Source of the DNA: Marixanthomonas sp002364245
GTDB taxonomy: Bacteria > Bacteroidota > Bacteroidia > Flavobacteriales > Flavobacteriaceae
Assembly: GCA_963973455.1 (NCBI GenBank)
Contig: CAXAZF010000008.1
Location: 1-64,000, forward strand
Direction of reading: 5' to 3'
DNA: 64,000 nt
Positions 33,563-42,311 of the stretch are shown here, in pieces (position 1 is the stretch's first letter; every line of letters begins with the position of its first letter). The notes beneath the pieces are model-generated. The model did not search any database. It was not told where the DNA came from and was given only the letters and a program-made list of their open reading frames with translations. The translations under genes and the position numbers were made by a program.

Positions 33563-33930
33563 ATAAATTTAACCAAATACATACCTAAAAATACTGCGGC
33601 AAAACCAATTACAAAACTTCCTAACGTGTAAAGTGCAAAACTTAAAAAGTCACCAGATTTTAAAAAGATGTGATTTTCATAAGCAAAGGTAGAAAAGGTA
33701 GTGAAACCACCACAAAAACCTGTAGCGACTAATAATACTGTGTTTTGAGAAACAGAATTATTCTTTAAGGCTAAGCCCAATACAATCCCGATAATAAAAC
33801 TACCTATAATGTTAGCGGCAAAAGTACCGTAAGGAATACCGGTTTCTGCGCTATTTAAGTATTTACTAATCCAGTAACGTAATGAACTACCTACACCACC
33901 ACCAATAAATACCAATAATAGTTGTTTCAT
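33559..33930 (-). CDS. crcB: Fluoride channel CrcB/Fluc
   Basis: This 123-residue inner membrane protein has four transmembrane helices and works as an antiparallel dimer that exports fluoride. Family motifs are GGGVGSSLRYW at the N-terminus, GTFAANIIGSFIIG in helix 2 (conserved Asn), and GFCGGFTTFSTF in helix 3 with the Phe-box residues. The length is normal. It abuts the stop of the upstream SRPBCC/GyrI gene with no gap. No fluoride riboswitch is visible because there is no intergenic space. Confidence 0.95.
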   Translation of the reverse strand: MKQLLLVFIGGGVGSSLRYWISKYLNSAETGIPYGTFAANIIGSFIIGIVLGLALKNNSVSQNTVLLVATGFCGGFTTFSTFAYENHIFLKSGDFLSFALYTLGSFVIGFAAVFLGMYLVKFI

Positions 33931-34992
33931 TTAAAGGCTTTCTGGTTTTGCTTTTTGAACTACAGGGATATAAATTTCAGTTATCCAATTTGAAGGGTTG
34001 GGAACTTCACCTGGGTCTGTAGCATATACTTCAAACATATTCGCATTGGTATCTATTTCCAAATTGTTTTCTGCTACATATTTTTTTGCTTTTTCATAAG
34101 CTTCTGGCAGATTGTCATAATTTCCTTTAAGGGTGGTTTTAACAGCAGTAGTAGATTCCATAAATCCGGTTAAAACAGGACTGCCATCTGGTGTAATCAC
34201 TCGATCTTTTATAGGAATGGCTGCTGAAAAGATTACAGATCCATTAGCCTCATCTATATTATTATAGATTGTAAACGGCATTCCAGATGACTGTATGTTG
34301 TTTTGCTGCATATATCCCATAACCTGACCCAGCATAGGCTCCATTTTTTCACCTATTTCACTTTGCTTTGCTGCTGTAGTATTGTACATATAATAACCGC
34401 CACTGTAACGGGTAATACCATCAACATTAATGGTGTATTGCTTCATGCTTTCTTCAACAACTTCTTCAAGGTTATTCAACCCGCTGGCAAACATTTTTGA
34501 CAAACCGGTTTCCATATCGTCCTCTTGAAAAGACATAAATACTTTTTCCATAAACGATTGTTCCCCTTTCATACCCCAAGTTACTTTAGTCTGTCCAGGA
34601 TTTTCAGTTTCTTCAAAATACCAATATACATCGCTCTTACTGTCGCCAATTGGTGTGTTAAAAACAATTTCTTGATCTATTTCTTTATTCGGAATTACTT
34701 TTATGGTTTTCATGGAGCCATTGCCCACTTCTTCACTTGTCCACGAATAAGAAGCGCCTTCACCTTCTGTTTTTTCGGCATAGTCAATTTTCATGTTTTC
34801 ATCCTCTTCCATCCACGGACCCCATTCTGCCCAACTTTTAAAGTCTTTTACGTTATTGTAAACAACTTCGGTAGGTGCATTTACAACTTTTGTTTCAGCA
34901 ACATCAAAACTGCCATCTTTGGTAGCAAAATAAATAGCTCCACCAATTATGACGATTAATAGTAAGAAAAAGAGGTATTTTAAAATTTTCAT
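33931..34992 (-). CDS. SRPBCC (polyketide cyclase-like) plus GyrI-like domain protein
   Basis: This 353-residue protein has one N-terminal transmembrane helix (residues 4-24), an SRPBCC/polyketide-cyclase-like ligand-binding domain (about 30-180, KVVNAPTEVVYNNVKDFKSW) and a C-terminal GyrI-like effector-binding domain (about 190-350, ending NPSNWITEIYIPV). Both are small-molecule-binding folds without catalytic residues of their own. The anchor suggests exposure in the periplasm. The arrangement is widespread in Bacteroidota and its ligand is unknown. It is directly followed by crcB. Confidence 0.85.
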   Translation of the reverse strand: MKILKYLFFLLLIVIIGGAIYFATKDGSFDVAETKVVNAPTEVVYNNVKDFKSWAEWGPWMEEDENMKIDYAEKTEGEGASYSWTSEEVGNGSMKTIKVIPNKEIDQEIVFNTPIGDSKSDVYWYFEETENPGQTKVTWGMKGEQSFMEKVFMSFQEDDMETGLSKMFASGLNNLEEVVEESMKQYTINVDGITRYSGGYYMYNTTAAKQSEIGEKMEPMLGQVMGYMQQNNIQSSGMPFTIYNNIDEANGSVIFSAAIPIKDRVITPDGSPVLTGFMESTTAVKTTLKGNYDNLPEAYEKAKKYVAENNLEIDTNANMFEVYATDPGEVPNPSNWITEIYIPVVQKAKPESL

Positions 34993-35063
34993 GTAAAGAA
35001 ATTTGTTGGTTATAATCCATAAAGATAATCATTTTAACATAATAGCATAGTTTATAAATCTTC

Positions 35064-35091
35064 TTTGAGTAAAATGAATTTGCTACATTTG
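35064..35091 (+). promoter_or_regulatory. Promoter of the DPP III-like gene
   Basis: TTTG (35064-35067) and an exact -7 box TACATTTG (35084-35091) lie 23 bp before the start codon, with 16 bp between them. Confidence 0.65.
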
Positions 35092-35113
35092 TTGAAATCT
35101 AAAAATCAACAAA

Positions 35114-37150
35114 ATGAAGAATACTTTTATTATAGCTGTTGCTATGAGCGGGTTTTTGTTCTTTTCTTGCGCGGAAGAAAAAAAGGACAAGCCTGAACAA
35201 GAAGTTGCCGAGGTGAAAACCGATGACTTTAACTATCAAGTGGATACCTTTGGTGATATTAAAGTGCTGCGTTACCAAATCCCTGGGTGGGAAGACCTTT
35301 CTTTAAAGGAACAAAAATTAGTGTACTACCTTACACAAGCTGGCTTGGAAGGGCGTGACATTATGTGGGACCAAAACTACCGTCACAACCTTAAAATTAG
35401 AAAGGCTCTAGAAAACATTTATACTTCATACGAAGGGGATAAAACTACCGATGACTGGAAAAACTTTGAAACGTACTTAAAAAGAGTGTGGTTCTCTAAC
35501 GGAATTCATCACCACTACAGTACTGCTAAGATGAAGCCTGACTTTAGTAAAGAGTATTTTCAAACATTGTTAGATAATACTAATACCGAACTTACAGGTG
35601 AAGCTTTAGAAGTCTTGTTTAATGACAAGGACGCTAAAAAAGTAAACCTTAGTAAGGAAGCAGATATAGTAAAAGAAAGTGCTATTAACTTTTATGGGCC
35701 AGATGTTACTACTGCTGATGTAGAAAAATACTACGGAGCAATTAATGTAGATGAAAATGAACCTATTGAAGTTGGTTTAAATACGAAACTTGTAAAGGAA
35801 AACGGTAAACTAGTAGAAAAAACTTGGAAGAGTGGCGGAATGTATGGTGCTGCTATCGACAAAATTATAGAGTGGTTAGAAAAAGCAAAAGGTGTTGCTG
35901 AAGACGAAAATCAAGCAAAAGCTTTAGGTTTATTAATTGAATACTACAAAACAGGAAACCTAGATACTTGGGATGATTATGCAGTTGCTTGGGTAAATTC
36001 TACCGAAGGTGATATCGATTGGATTAATGGTTTTATTGAAGTATATAACGATCCAAAAGGCTATAAAGGCTCATATGAAAATATTGTACAAATTAAAGAC
36101 TTCGATATGTCAAAAAAGATGGCTGTACTTTCAAAAGAAGCACAGTGGTTTGAAGACAATTCACCTTTAATGCAAGAACATAAAAAGGACAGTGTAAAAG
36201 GAGTTTCTTATAAAACAGTAATTGTAGCTGGAGAAGCTGGTGATGCTTCGCCAAGCACCCCAATTGGAGTTAACTTGCCAAACAACAACTGGATTAGACA
36301 GGCACACGGAAGTAAATCAGTTTCTTTAGGAAACATCATAAATGCATATAACAATGCAGGAGGTAGCGGACGTTTACAAGAGTTTGCTCACGATGAAGAA
36401 GAAATTGAATTGGAAGAGAAATATGGTAAAAATGCAGATAAATTGCATACAGCTCTTCACGAAGTAGTGGGGCACGCTTCTGGACAAATTAATCCAGGAG
36501 TAGGTACGCCAAAAGAAACTTTAAAAAGTTATAAATCTACTATCGAAGAAGGACGTGCCGATTTATTTGGGTTGTACTACTTAATGGATCCAAAACTAGA
36601 AGAATTAGGTCTTGTTGAAGACTGGGAAAAAACAGGAAAAGCTGCTTACGATGGTTATATTCGTAATGGTTTAGTAGGGCAATTAGTTCGTTTAGAGTTA
36701 GGAGATGATGTAGAAGAAGCACATATGCGTAACCGCCAATGGGTAAGTGCTTGGGCTTTTGAAAGAGGGCAGGAAGAAGGCGTTATTGAAAAAGTATCTC
36801 GTGATGGTAAAACATATTACGATATCAAAGACTACAGTAAATTACGTGAAATTTTTGGTGAATTGTTACGTGAAACACAGCGAATCACTTCAGAAGGTGA
36901 TTATGAAGCTGCTAGAGCACTTGTTGAAGATTACGGTGTAAAAGTAGACCAAGAACTTCATAGAGAGGTGCTAGATAGAAACAGTCAATTTAAATCACCT
37001 CCTTACAGTGGGTTTGTGAACCCTTTAATTGTTCCGAAGATGAACGATGAAGGTGAAATTGAAAGCTTTACTGTTGAGCAACCAGCTTCTTTTGAAGAGC
37101 AAATGTTGATGTATTCTAAAAACTACGGAAATTTGCCGGTAGAAAACTAA
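35114..37150 (+). CDS. Dipeptidyl-peptidase III family (M49) lipoprotein
   Basis: This 678-residue zinc metallopeptidase has a lipobox near residue 19 (FFSC), which places it at the envelope. The M49 zinc motif HExxGH is seen as HEVVGHASG near residue 447, and the third ligand motif lies downstream as EEGRADLFG near residue 477, equivalent to EECRAE of classical DPP III. The family removes dipeptides from the N-terminus of short peptides. The length is close to other bacterial members. It is monocistronic, with a clear promoter and terminator, and could assist peptide uptake. Confidence 0.92.
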   Translation: MKNTFIIAVAMSGFLFFSCAEEKKDKPEQEVAEVKTDDFNYQVDTFGDIKVLRYQIPGWEDLSLKEQKLVYYLTQAGLEGRDIMWDQNYRHNLKIRKALENIYTSYEGDKTTDDWKNFETYLKRVWFSNGIHHHYSTAKMKPDFSKEYFQTLLDNTNTELTGEALEVLFNDKDAKKVNLSKEADIVKESAINFYGPDVTTADVEKYYGAINVDENEPIEVGLNTKLVKENGKLVEKTWKSGGMYGAAIDKIIEWLEKAKGVAEDENQAKALGLLIEYYKTGNLDTWDDYAVAWVNSTEGDIDWINGFIEVYNDPKGYKGSYENIVQIKDFDMSKKMAVLSKEAQWFEDNSPLMQEHKKDSVKGVSYKTVIVAGEAGDASPSTPIGVNLPNNNWIRQAHGSKSVSLGNIINAYNNAGGSGRLQEFAHDEEEIELEEKYGKNADKLHTALHEVVGHASGQINPGVGTPKETLKSYKSTIEEGRADLFGLYYLMDPKLEELGLVEDWEKTGKAAYDGYIRNGLVGQLVRLELGDDVEEAHMRNRQWVSAWAFERGQEEGVIEKVSRDGKTYYDIKDYSKLREIFGELLRETQRITSEGDYEAARALVEDYGVKVDQELHREVLDRNSQFKSPPYSGFVNPLIVPKMNDEGEIESFTVEQPASFEEQMLMYSKNYGNLPVEN

Positions 37151-37172
37151 TTTAATATATTCTATTTTAATC

Positions 37173-37206
37173 AAAAACCTCCCGAAAATATTCGGGAGGT
37201 TTTTTT
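37173..37206 (+). terminator. Terminator of the DPP III-like gene
   Basis: A perfect 14-bp stem AAAAACCTCCCGAA/TTCGGGAGGTTTTT with loop AATA is followed by T residues. Confidence 0.92.
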
Positions 37207-37276
37207 ACATTCAAATATGAAACAAAATCTGATTAGTTAGCAGTCACATCAAAGGTAGGCTGTTTTTGAAGTAGAT

Positions 37277-37300
37277 AAAATACCCAATTTCGGGTATATT
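37277..37300. promoter_or_regulatory. LuxR-island dyad 3 (distal end)
   Basis: AAAATACCC-N6-GGGTATATT differs by one base from the two dyads near the LuxR gene about 8 kb away. It lies 14 bp beyond the stop of the last island gene. A weak terminator is the alternative reading. Confidence 0.5.
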
Positions 37301-37314
37301 ATTCCTTTTTAATA

Positions 37315-38100
37315 TTATTTACATAAATTGTAAAACTGGCATAGCTCTTTGTCAATTTCTTCTTGAGTTAATCCTAACTTTAATAGGTTTCCTGAAAGAT
37401 TTGCGATTTCTTCCTTTTCTCTTTCATAGTCTGCTGTTGTAAGATACTTAAAGGTATTAAACTTGATTTGTGTGAAATTAGGAAACTCTTCTTGCGATAC
37501 GCCCCAAGAAAATGAATTACCCTTGGTAAGAAGTACATCATCGACAAATAATGTGATGGAGTTACCGTGAACACCTATTTTTGATAGGGTATTTAATGTA
37601 TTGTTTCGTAAGAAAAAATAATAATAAGCACTTGGATTTTTTTCATCCCAAGAAAAAGTAACGTCATTGCTAAAAACACGAATACTATCTTTTGGGGTTA
37701 TCAAAATATCTAATAAATTATCCCTGTAGACATTACCGGTATGTTGTTTAGTATTTTCAGCTCCTTTTAATTGTTTCCACACATAGGTGAAATATTTTTT
37801 TGAAAAGGCACCATCGTCAATAGGTTTTGGATGGCTTTTAATTTCTGAAATTTTATAACTCCCAGCATCGGCAAGTTCATATAAGGCTCCAGCTTTATCA
37901 ATAAAAAGAGCCATATTTTCTTTCGAAATTTCTATAGCGCCATTGTTGACCAGCGTTCCTTTTTTAAGGGATTTGGTGGTGTTTTCAACTTTATTAATAG
38001 GTGTTCCTTTTGTTTTATAAACCACATATTCTTGTGCTTGAATTGTAAGTGATGTAAAAAAGAGTACATATATTACTCTTGAAAAAAATAGCTTTTCCAT
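37315..38100 (-). CDS. FecR-like secreted protein, last gene of LuxR island
   Basis: This 261-residue protein has a signal peptide ending IQAQ near residue 23. Residues about 25-90 (YVVYKTKGTPINKVENTTKS, LKKGTLV, FIDKAGALYELADAGSYKI) look like the small beta-rich FecR-type domain that follows signal peptides in CHASE2-linked proteins. The remainder includes a beta-sandwich (VTFSWDEKNPSAYYYFFLRN) and a helical end with two Cys. The assignment is by pattern only. Its start overlaps the CHASE2 gene by 28 bp, so the two are tightly coupled and probably act together in the periplasm. Confidence 0.65.
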   Translation of the reverse strand: MEKLFFSRVIYVLFFTSLTIQAQEYVVYKTKGTPINKVENTTKSLKKGTLVNNGAIEISKENMALFIDKAGALYELADAGSYKISEIKSHPKPIDDGAFSKKYFTYVWKQLKGAENTKQHTGNVYRDNLLDILITPKDSIRVFSNDVTFSWDEKNPSAYYYFFLRNNTLNTLSKIGVHGNSITLFVDDVLLTKGNSFSWGVSQEEFPNFTQIKFNTFKYLTTADYEREKEEIANLSGNLLKLGLTQEEIDKELCQFYNLCK

Positions 38101-39251
38101 TTGTATTTTTTATTTAATTTAAAAATCAAAATCTTATATAATCCTATAAATTCAACACTTAACACTAATACAGCTATAATCAATTCTGGTTTAAAAAGTA
38201 TTTTATTTTTGTATAACCACAACGAAAACCATAATAAGAAAACGGTAAATAGAAGCTGAACAACTTTTTTATTAAGCATATAACTAACAGGTTTTTTTGT
38301 ACTTGCATACATAAAATATAACAATGCTATATAAGTGATAATTACTGTTATTAAAAGAATAATCCATTTAGGTATCACTTTAATAAAGTCCTTGTTAATA
38401 AGCATCGCAATAATATTGGCATGTATAAGTACTCCAAACATATCTGGCGGACTTTTCCCAGCTGTTTTAGTATTTAAAGGTGTGAAAAATTTGTCTTCAA
38501 TATCATAAACACTATTGTGCGGTGTACCAACGTAACCAACCAAAACAACTTTACCTTTTACAAAAGGGTGTGTTTCAGTTTCCATAAATTCTTGATAGGA
38601 GAACGTAAAAAATTGATCCGTTGTTCCGCTGTAATTTATGGGAATAGGTTTTGAAAGTTTGTTTTTCATACTTTCAGCTTCCCATTTTTTACCTACATAT
38701 TTTTTTGAAACTAATGTAGAAAAAGATGTTTGCGTAGTATCACTAAGGTCTTGATAGCCTTCAAACTCCCTAATAACATCTGTTTTTAAATTGAAATTTA
38801 AATTGGAGTACCCAACGAGTTCGGGGTTTTTCTTAAAAGGAGCTGCATTGTACGCCCAAGTGTCACCTAAAAATGCTTTGGAAAGAATGATATTTTCAGA
38901 TTGTAAGCTTTCTCCCAATAAAGAATCTAAAAAATTGTCTTTTCTGTCTTTAAATACTATATCGAGCCCTATAACCTTAGGGTCCTGTTTCTTTATATGT
39001 TCTATTAATTGTTGTATTTCAAATCTGTCTTTATGTTCTATATTAACCACGACAATGTCTTTAACAGGTTTTTTCTCGAACATTTCTTGTGAATAATAAA
39101 GATCTAAAAAGCTAAAATCTTTAAAAGCATTTGTAAATGGATTGAATATAGAAAGGTTAACAATTAGAAAAGAAATTAGATATAAAATAATAACTGAAAA
39201 TAGGAGGCATAGGCCGGCATCCTTCATTAATAATTTAATGTTCTTCCTCAT
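38073..39251 (-). CDS. CHASE2-domain membrane protein without output domain
   Basis: This 392-residue protein has one N-terminal transmembrane helix (about 12-32), then an extracytoplasmic CHASE2 sensor domain (about 45-285, DIVVVNIEHKDR, KVIGLDIVFKDR, GKVVLVGYVGTPHN, IHANIIAMLINKDFI). Three closely spaced membrane helices follow (about 290-380), with a short Lys-rich tail. CHASE2 normally feeds a cytoplasmic kinase, cyclase or phosphatase; none is present here. Signals would have to pass to partners, such as the cation channel upstream (4-bp ATGA overlap) or the FecR-like protein downstream (28-bp overlap). Confidence 0.88.
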   Translation of the reverse strand: MRKNIKLLMKDAGLCLLFSVIILYLISFLIVNLSIFNPFTNAFKDFSFLDLYYSQEMFEKKPVKDIVVVNIEHKDRFEIQQLIEHIKKQDPKVIGLDIVFKDRKDNFLDSLLGESLQSENIILSKAFLGDTWAYNAAPFKKNPELVGYSNLNFNLKTDVIREFEGYQDLSDTTQTSFSTLVSKKYVGKKWEAESMKNKLSKPIPINYSGTTDQFFTFSYQEFMETETHPFVKGKVVLVGYVGTPHNSVYDIEDKFFTPLNTKTAGKSPPDMFGVLIHANIIAMLINKDFIKVIPKWIILLITVIITYIALLYFMYASTKKPVSYMLNKKVVQLLFTVFLLWFSLWLYKNKILFKPELIIAVLVLSVEFIGLYKILIFKLNKKYKWKSYFFQE

Positions 39252-39934
39252 TCTTTACTGGCTTTAGTTGCTTTTGAAAGAGCAGCAGCAACAATACCTG
39301 CCGGCACGGTTACAATACCCAAACCAACAATTAAAATACAGAAAGTAAATAACTTACCTCCAGTAGTAACTGGATAAATGTCACCATAGCCCACAGTTGT
39401 TAAGGTTGATATAGACCACCACAAACTGTGGAAAATCGATTTAAATTTTTCTGGTTGTACATCGTGTTCAAAATAGTAAATGCCAACAGCAGACAGATAA
39501 ATTAAAATAGCAGTTATGAACAAAAACAAAATAACCTCTTCTTTAGCTTCTAAAGCAGCTGCTTTAAAACGGTTTAGAGCTTTATTGTATCTAACAAGTT
39601 TTAAAACACGGAAAATTCTGAAAACTCTAAAAGCTCTCAGCGATCTTAAATCTATTCCAATGGCGATGTAAAATGGCAGAATAGCCAATAGGTCAATAAG
39701 TCCATAGAAACTAAAAATATATTTTAGTTTAGAAGCTGCATAATAGACGCGAAAAATATATTCAATTGTAAAAACCACGACACAAAAAACGTCGAATATT
39801 TTTAAAAAAAGTACTGTGTTAGGATGAAGGTTTGGTATTGTTTCAACTGCAAATGCAATCATCGAAAGCACAATGAGTATTTGAATAAAAATATCAAAAC
39901 GCCTCCCTAATTTGGAGTTTACGTTGGTAATCAT
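39248..39934 (-). CDS. Voltage-gated-type cation (K+) channel
   Basis: This six-helix channel subunit has about 228 residues from the ATG at 39934; a TTG at 39952 would add six. S4 is well formed with regularly spaced Arg (LRSLRAFRVFRIFRVLKLVR), giving a voltage sensor. The pore loop contains the K+ selectivity filter TVGYGD (about residue 185), followed by the S6 helix FTFCILIVGLGIVTVPAGIV. The C-terminal tail is short, with no ligand-binding domain. K+ selectivity follows from the filter. The gene stop overlaps the CHASE2 start by 4 bp. Confidence 0.92.
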   Translation of the reverse strand: MITNVNSKLGRRFDIFIQILIVLSMIAFAVETIPNLHPNTVLFLKIFDVFCVVVFTIEYIFRVYYAASKLKYIFSFYGLIDLLAILPFYIAIGIDLRSLRAFRVFRIFRVLKLVRYNKALNRFKAAALEAKEEVILFLFITAILIYLSAVGIYYFEHDVQPEKFKSIFHSLWWSISTLTTVGYGDIYPVTTGGKLFTFCILIVGLGIVTVPAGIVAAALSKATKASKE

Positions 39935-39973
39935 GTTTTTTAAAAGTTGCAAGAAATAAGTATTGTTAGCTTC

Positions 39974-41758
39974 TTACCATTCACCTAACCTTGTTAGGTT
40001 GTTAATAGCATTTACGTTTCCTTGCCTAGCAGATTTTTTCCACCATTCTACCGCTAAATTTTTGTTTTTTCGAATACCTTTACCTTTATAATAAAGCCAT
40101 CCTATTCGTTCTTGTGCATATGCGTTACCCTTATTGGCAGGTGTTAAGTACATTTCAAAAGCATCTGAGTACATTCTTTGGTTAAAATAGGAGTCTCCTT
40201 TAATTACTTGCTTTGCAATGGTTTCTACATCTGTTTCTCTTGTTTCTGTTTTCACAACAGGGGTAGGAGTCGATTTTTTTGCATTCTCATCAGCCTCTAG
40301 CTTAGCTAAACCTTCTGCTGCTTTTGGGTGGTTTCCTTCTACTGCTTTGTTAAACCAAAAGCGTGCGTTTTTCATGTTTTTAAATACACCATAGCCTTCA
40401 TAATAACAAGTTGCTGCCATATATTGCGCTTCAACATAACCTTGTTGTGCAGCGGTAATGTACCAGTTTAAGGCCTTTCGAGCATCTTTGTCTACTCCTC
40501 TTCCAGAAAGGTATAAATCTCCTAATAGATGTTGAGCTTGAGCATTTTTGCTTTCTGCTGCTTTAGATAATAATTCAAACGCTTTACTATATTCTTCATT
40601 TTGAATATAAAGAGCACCTTTTTCTACGGATTCTTCTACACTCATTCCGTTAATACCCTCTTCAATCTTTTCAAATTCACTAGTTGCAATTACTTCAATT
40701 ATATCGCCATTTTTGGCGGGGTCTTGCGAACGCGTTAAAAATTGATTTCCAAAAGTAATTGCCTTATCGTAGTTTTTACCTTTATAAAATGATTTACTTA
40801 AATGGTATACTACCGATGGATTAGCAAAAAAGGCAGTATTATTTATTGATGATTGCGTATATAATTCGCTAATTTCTTTAATTCTTGGTTCTTTATCTAA
40901 TCCCTCTATACTTAAATAGTTAACATACGCATCCATTGCTTTTTCATCATCACCTACTCCTGCGTAACAAATGGCTTCAAAATAACGAATGTCTTCGGTG
41001 TAGCCTTTATAGTATGAATTTCTAGCTACGCTTAATTGTTTTAAGGTTTTTCTATAGTCTTCTTTGGTTAGTGAGTTGTTTTTTAACTTATTGTCTATAA
41101 TTTCGACTAATTTTAAAGCTACCTTGTTTACGTCTTCTTTTCTAACTTTTATTGTAAGTGCTTTGTTTTTTACTGATTTCCAGCCATCTTCAGCCTTTTG
41201 AGCTCTGTCTGCTCTTGCGGGGTGAGAGGAAGATGCTTTTTCGGGTAATCTACTTGTTACTAATAATGTTTCTTCTAAAGAGGCCCCTAAATTTGCCAAA
41301 GCACGACCAGCAAAGTAATCTGCTTGCAATTCATAATCGTGATTACTACTTCCGTTATTAAGGCTATGACCATTGAGGTGGTGCCCAATTTCGTGAGCAA
41401 GAACAAATTTACCAGACCAATCATTAGAAGTACTGTTTATAAGCCCTTGTAGCCAATCGCTATCATAGATAATGTAGCGGACATCTTCACCACCAATAGG
41501 AATTATTTTAGCTACTGCATTTTCAATGTTTGAACATTCTTTGAGCTCAAAACCTGCTTTGCTTACACCTGCTGTTTGTACAATTTCATTAACAATGTCT
41601 TCTACTTCTTTTGGCGTACTCATAAAGCCTAAACCAACAGTTTGGCAAAGTTCATCTACCTCTTCTTGGGTATCAGCTTGTACTACATCTTGAAATTTTT
41701 GCGATAATACAGGGCTTACTGTGAAAAAAATGAAACCCCAAACTAGTATTTTCTTCAT
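39974..41758 (-). CDS. Secreted M48-type metalloprotease with Sel1 repeats
   Basis: This 594-residue protein has a signal peptide ending VLSQ at residue 20. Residues about 85-205 form a metalloprotease core: HEIGHHLNGH at 122-131, the third zinc ligand in YELQADYFAG near 144, and SSSHPARADR near 180, typical of M48. A TPR-like region (about 215-370) precedes two blocks of Sel1 repeats (about 375-500 and 525-594; AQAQHLLGDLYLSGRGV, AYAQERIGWLYYKGKGI). Sel1 repeats are protein-protein docking solenoids. The enzyme is predicted to act in the periplasm or at the surface as part of the LuxR island. Confidence 0.9.
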   Translation of the reverse strand: MKKILVWGFIFFTVSPVLSQKFQDVVQADTQEEVDELCQTVGLGFMSTPKEVEDIVNEIVQTAGVSKAGFELKECSNIENAVAKIIPIGGEDVRYIIYDSDWLQGLINSTSNDWSGKFVLAHEIGHHLNGHSLNNGSSNHDYELQADYFAGRALANLGASLEETLLVTSRLPEKASSSHPARADRAQKAEDGWKSVKNKALTIKVRKEDVNKVALKLVEIIDNKLKNNSLTKEDYRKTLKQLSVARNSYYKGYTEDIRYFEAICYAGVGDDEKAMDAYVNYLSIEGLDKEPRIKEISELYTQSSINNTAFFANPSVVYHLSKSFYKGKNYDKAITFGNQFLTRSQDPAKNGDIIEVIATSEFEKIEEGINGMSVEESVEKGALYIQNEEYSKAFELLSKAAESKNAQAQHLLGDLYLSGRGVDKDARKALNWYITAAQQGYVEAQYMAATCYYEGYGVFKNMKNARFWFNKAVEGNHPKAAEGLAKLEADENAKKSTPTPVVKTETRETDVETIAKQVIKGDSYFNQRMYSDAFEMYLTPANKGNAYAQERIGWLYYKGKGIRKNKNLAVEWWKKSARQGNVNAINNLTRLGEW

Positions 41759-41804
41759 AATAAATATTTATATAAAATTTGTACAATACATTAATATTGT
41801 ATTG

Positions 41805-42311
41805 CTACTTTTTTTCTTTTTTTAAAAACGAAACAAAACTGTCCTGTACGCTAATTACTTCTTGCCCTTCTAAATTTATAAATCCTAATTTTTTGTTTTT
41901 TGAATCTAATAAAATTGAAAGCTCACAATTTTCGGCACATAATTCATATTGATAATCAGGTTCAAATGCTATGTTTTTATCTTCAGTGGTGTTATAATTG
42001 TTTGAGTTTGTAATTTCAGTAAGAAACGCACTTGCTTCTTTATTTATCAAACTGTCTTGTTTAACTGCCTTTTTTCCATATTCATTGGTTGTCCCCTCAA
42101 TTAACACATCCTCAATTTTATAAATAATTACTTTTTGAGTGTTTTGAATATGATTCAACTTTGCCGCACCAACTGTTGCTTCTAGATTAATACTATCCAT
42201 TTTATCTTCGGCTTCTTTTACAACATCTTGCGAACTGTATAAGCTTTCCTTTTGTCCTTTACAGCAAATAGTCAAGGCGCAAACCATTAAGGTGACAGTT
42301 ATTTTTTTCAT
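41805..42311 (-). CDS. Putative lipoprotein of unknown function, LuxR island
   Basis: This 168-residue protein has a hydrophobic N-terminus with a Cys pair (ALTICC, about residues 12-17), compatible with a lipoprotein or signal peptide. The mature part has a Ser/Asp/Glu-rich helical segment and a C-terminal beta-rich part with two further Cys (YELCAENCEL near 128). I recognise no family. The ATG directly abuts the stop of the papain-like protease gene, with no gap, so the two are translationally coupled. An inhibitor or partner of that protease is possible but unsupported by any motif. Confidence 0.65.
   Translation of the reverse strand: MKKITVTLMVCALTICCKGQKESLYSSQDVVKEAEDKMDSINLEATVGAAKLNHIQNTQKVIIYKIEDVLIEGTTNEYGKKAVKQDSLINKEASAFLTEITNSNNYNTTEDKNIAFEPDYQYELCAENCELSILLDSKNKKLGFINLEGQEVISVQDSFVSFLKKEKK

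Noticed and set aside
34525..34959. A 144-codon plus-strand frame opposite the SRPBCC gene
   Set aside because: It is Phe/His-rich, has no homology I recognise, and is antisense to a good two-domain protein.
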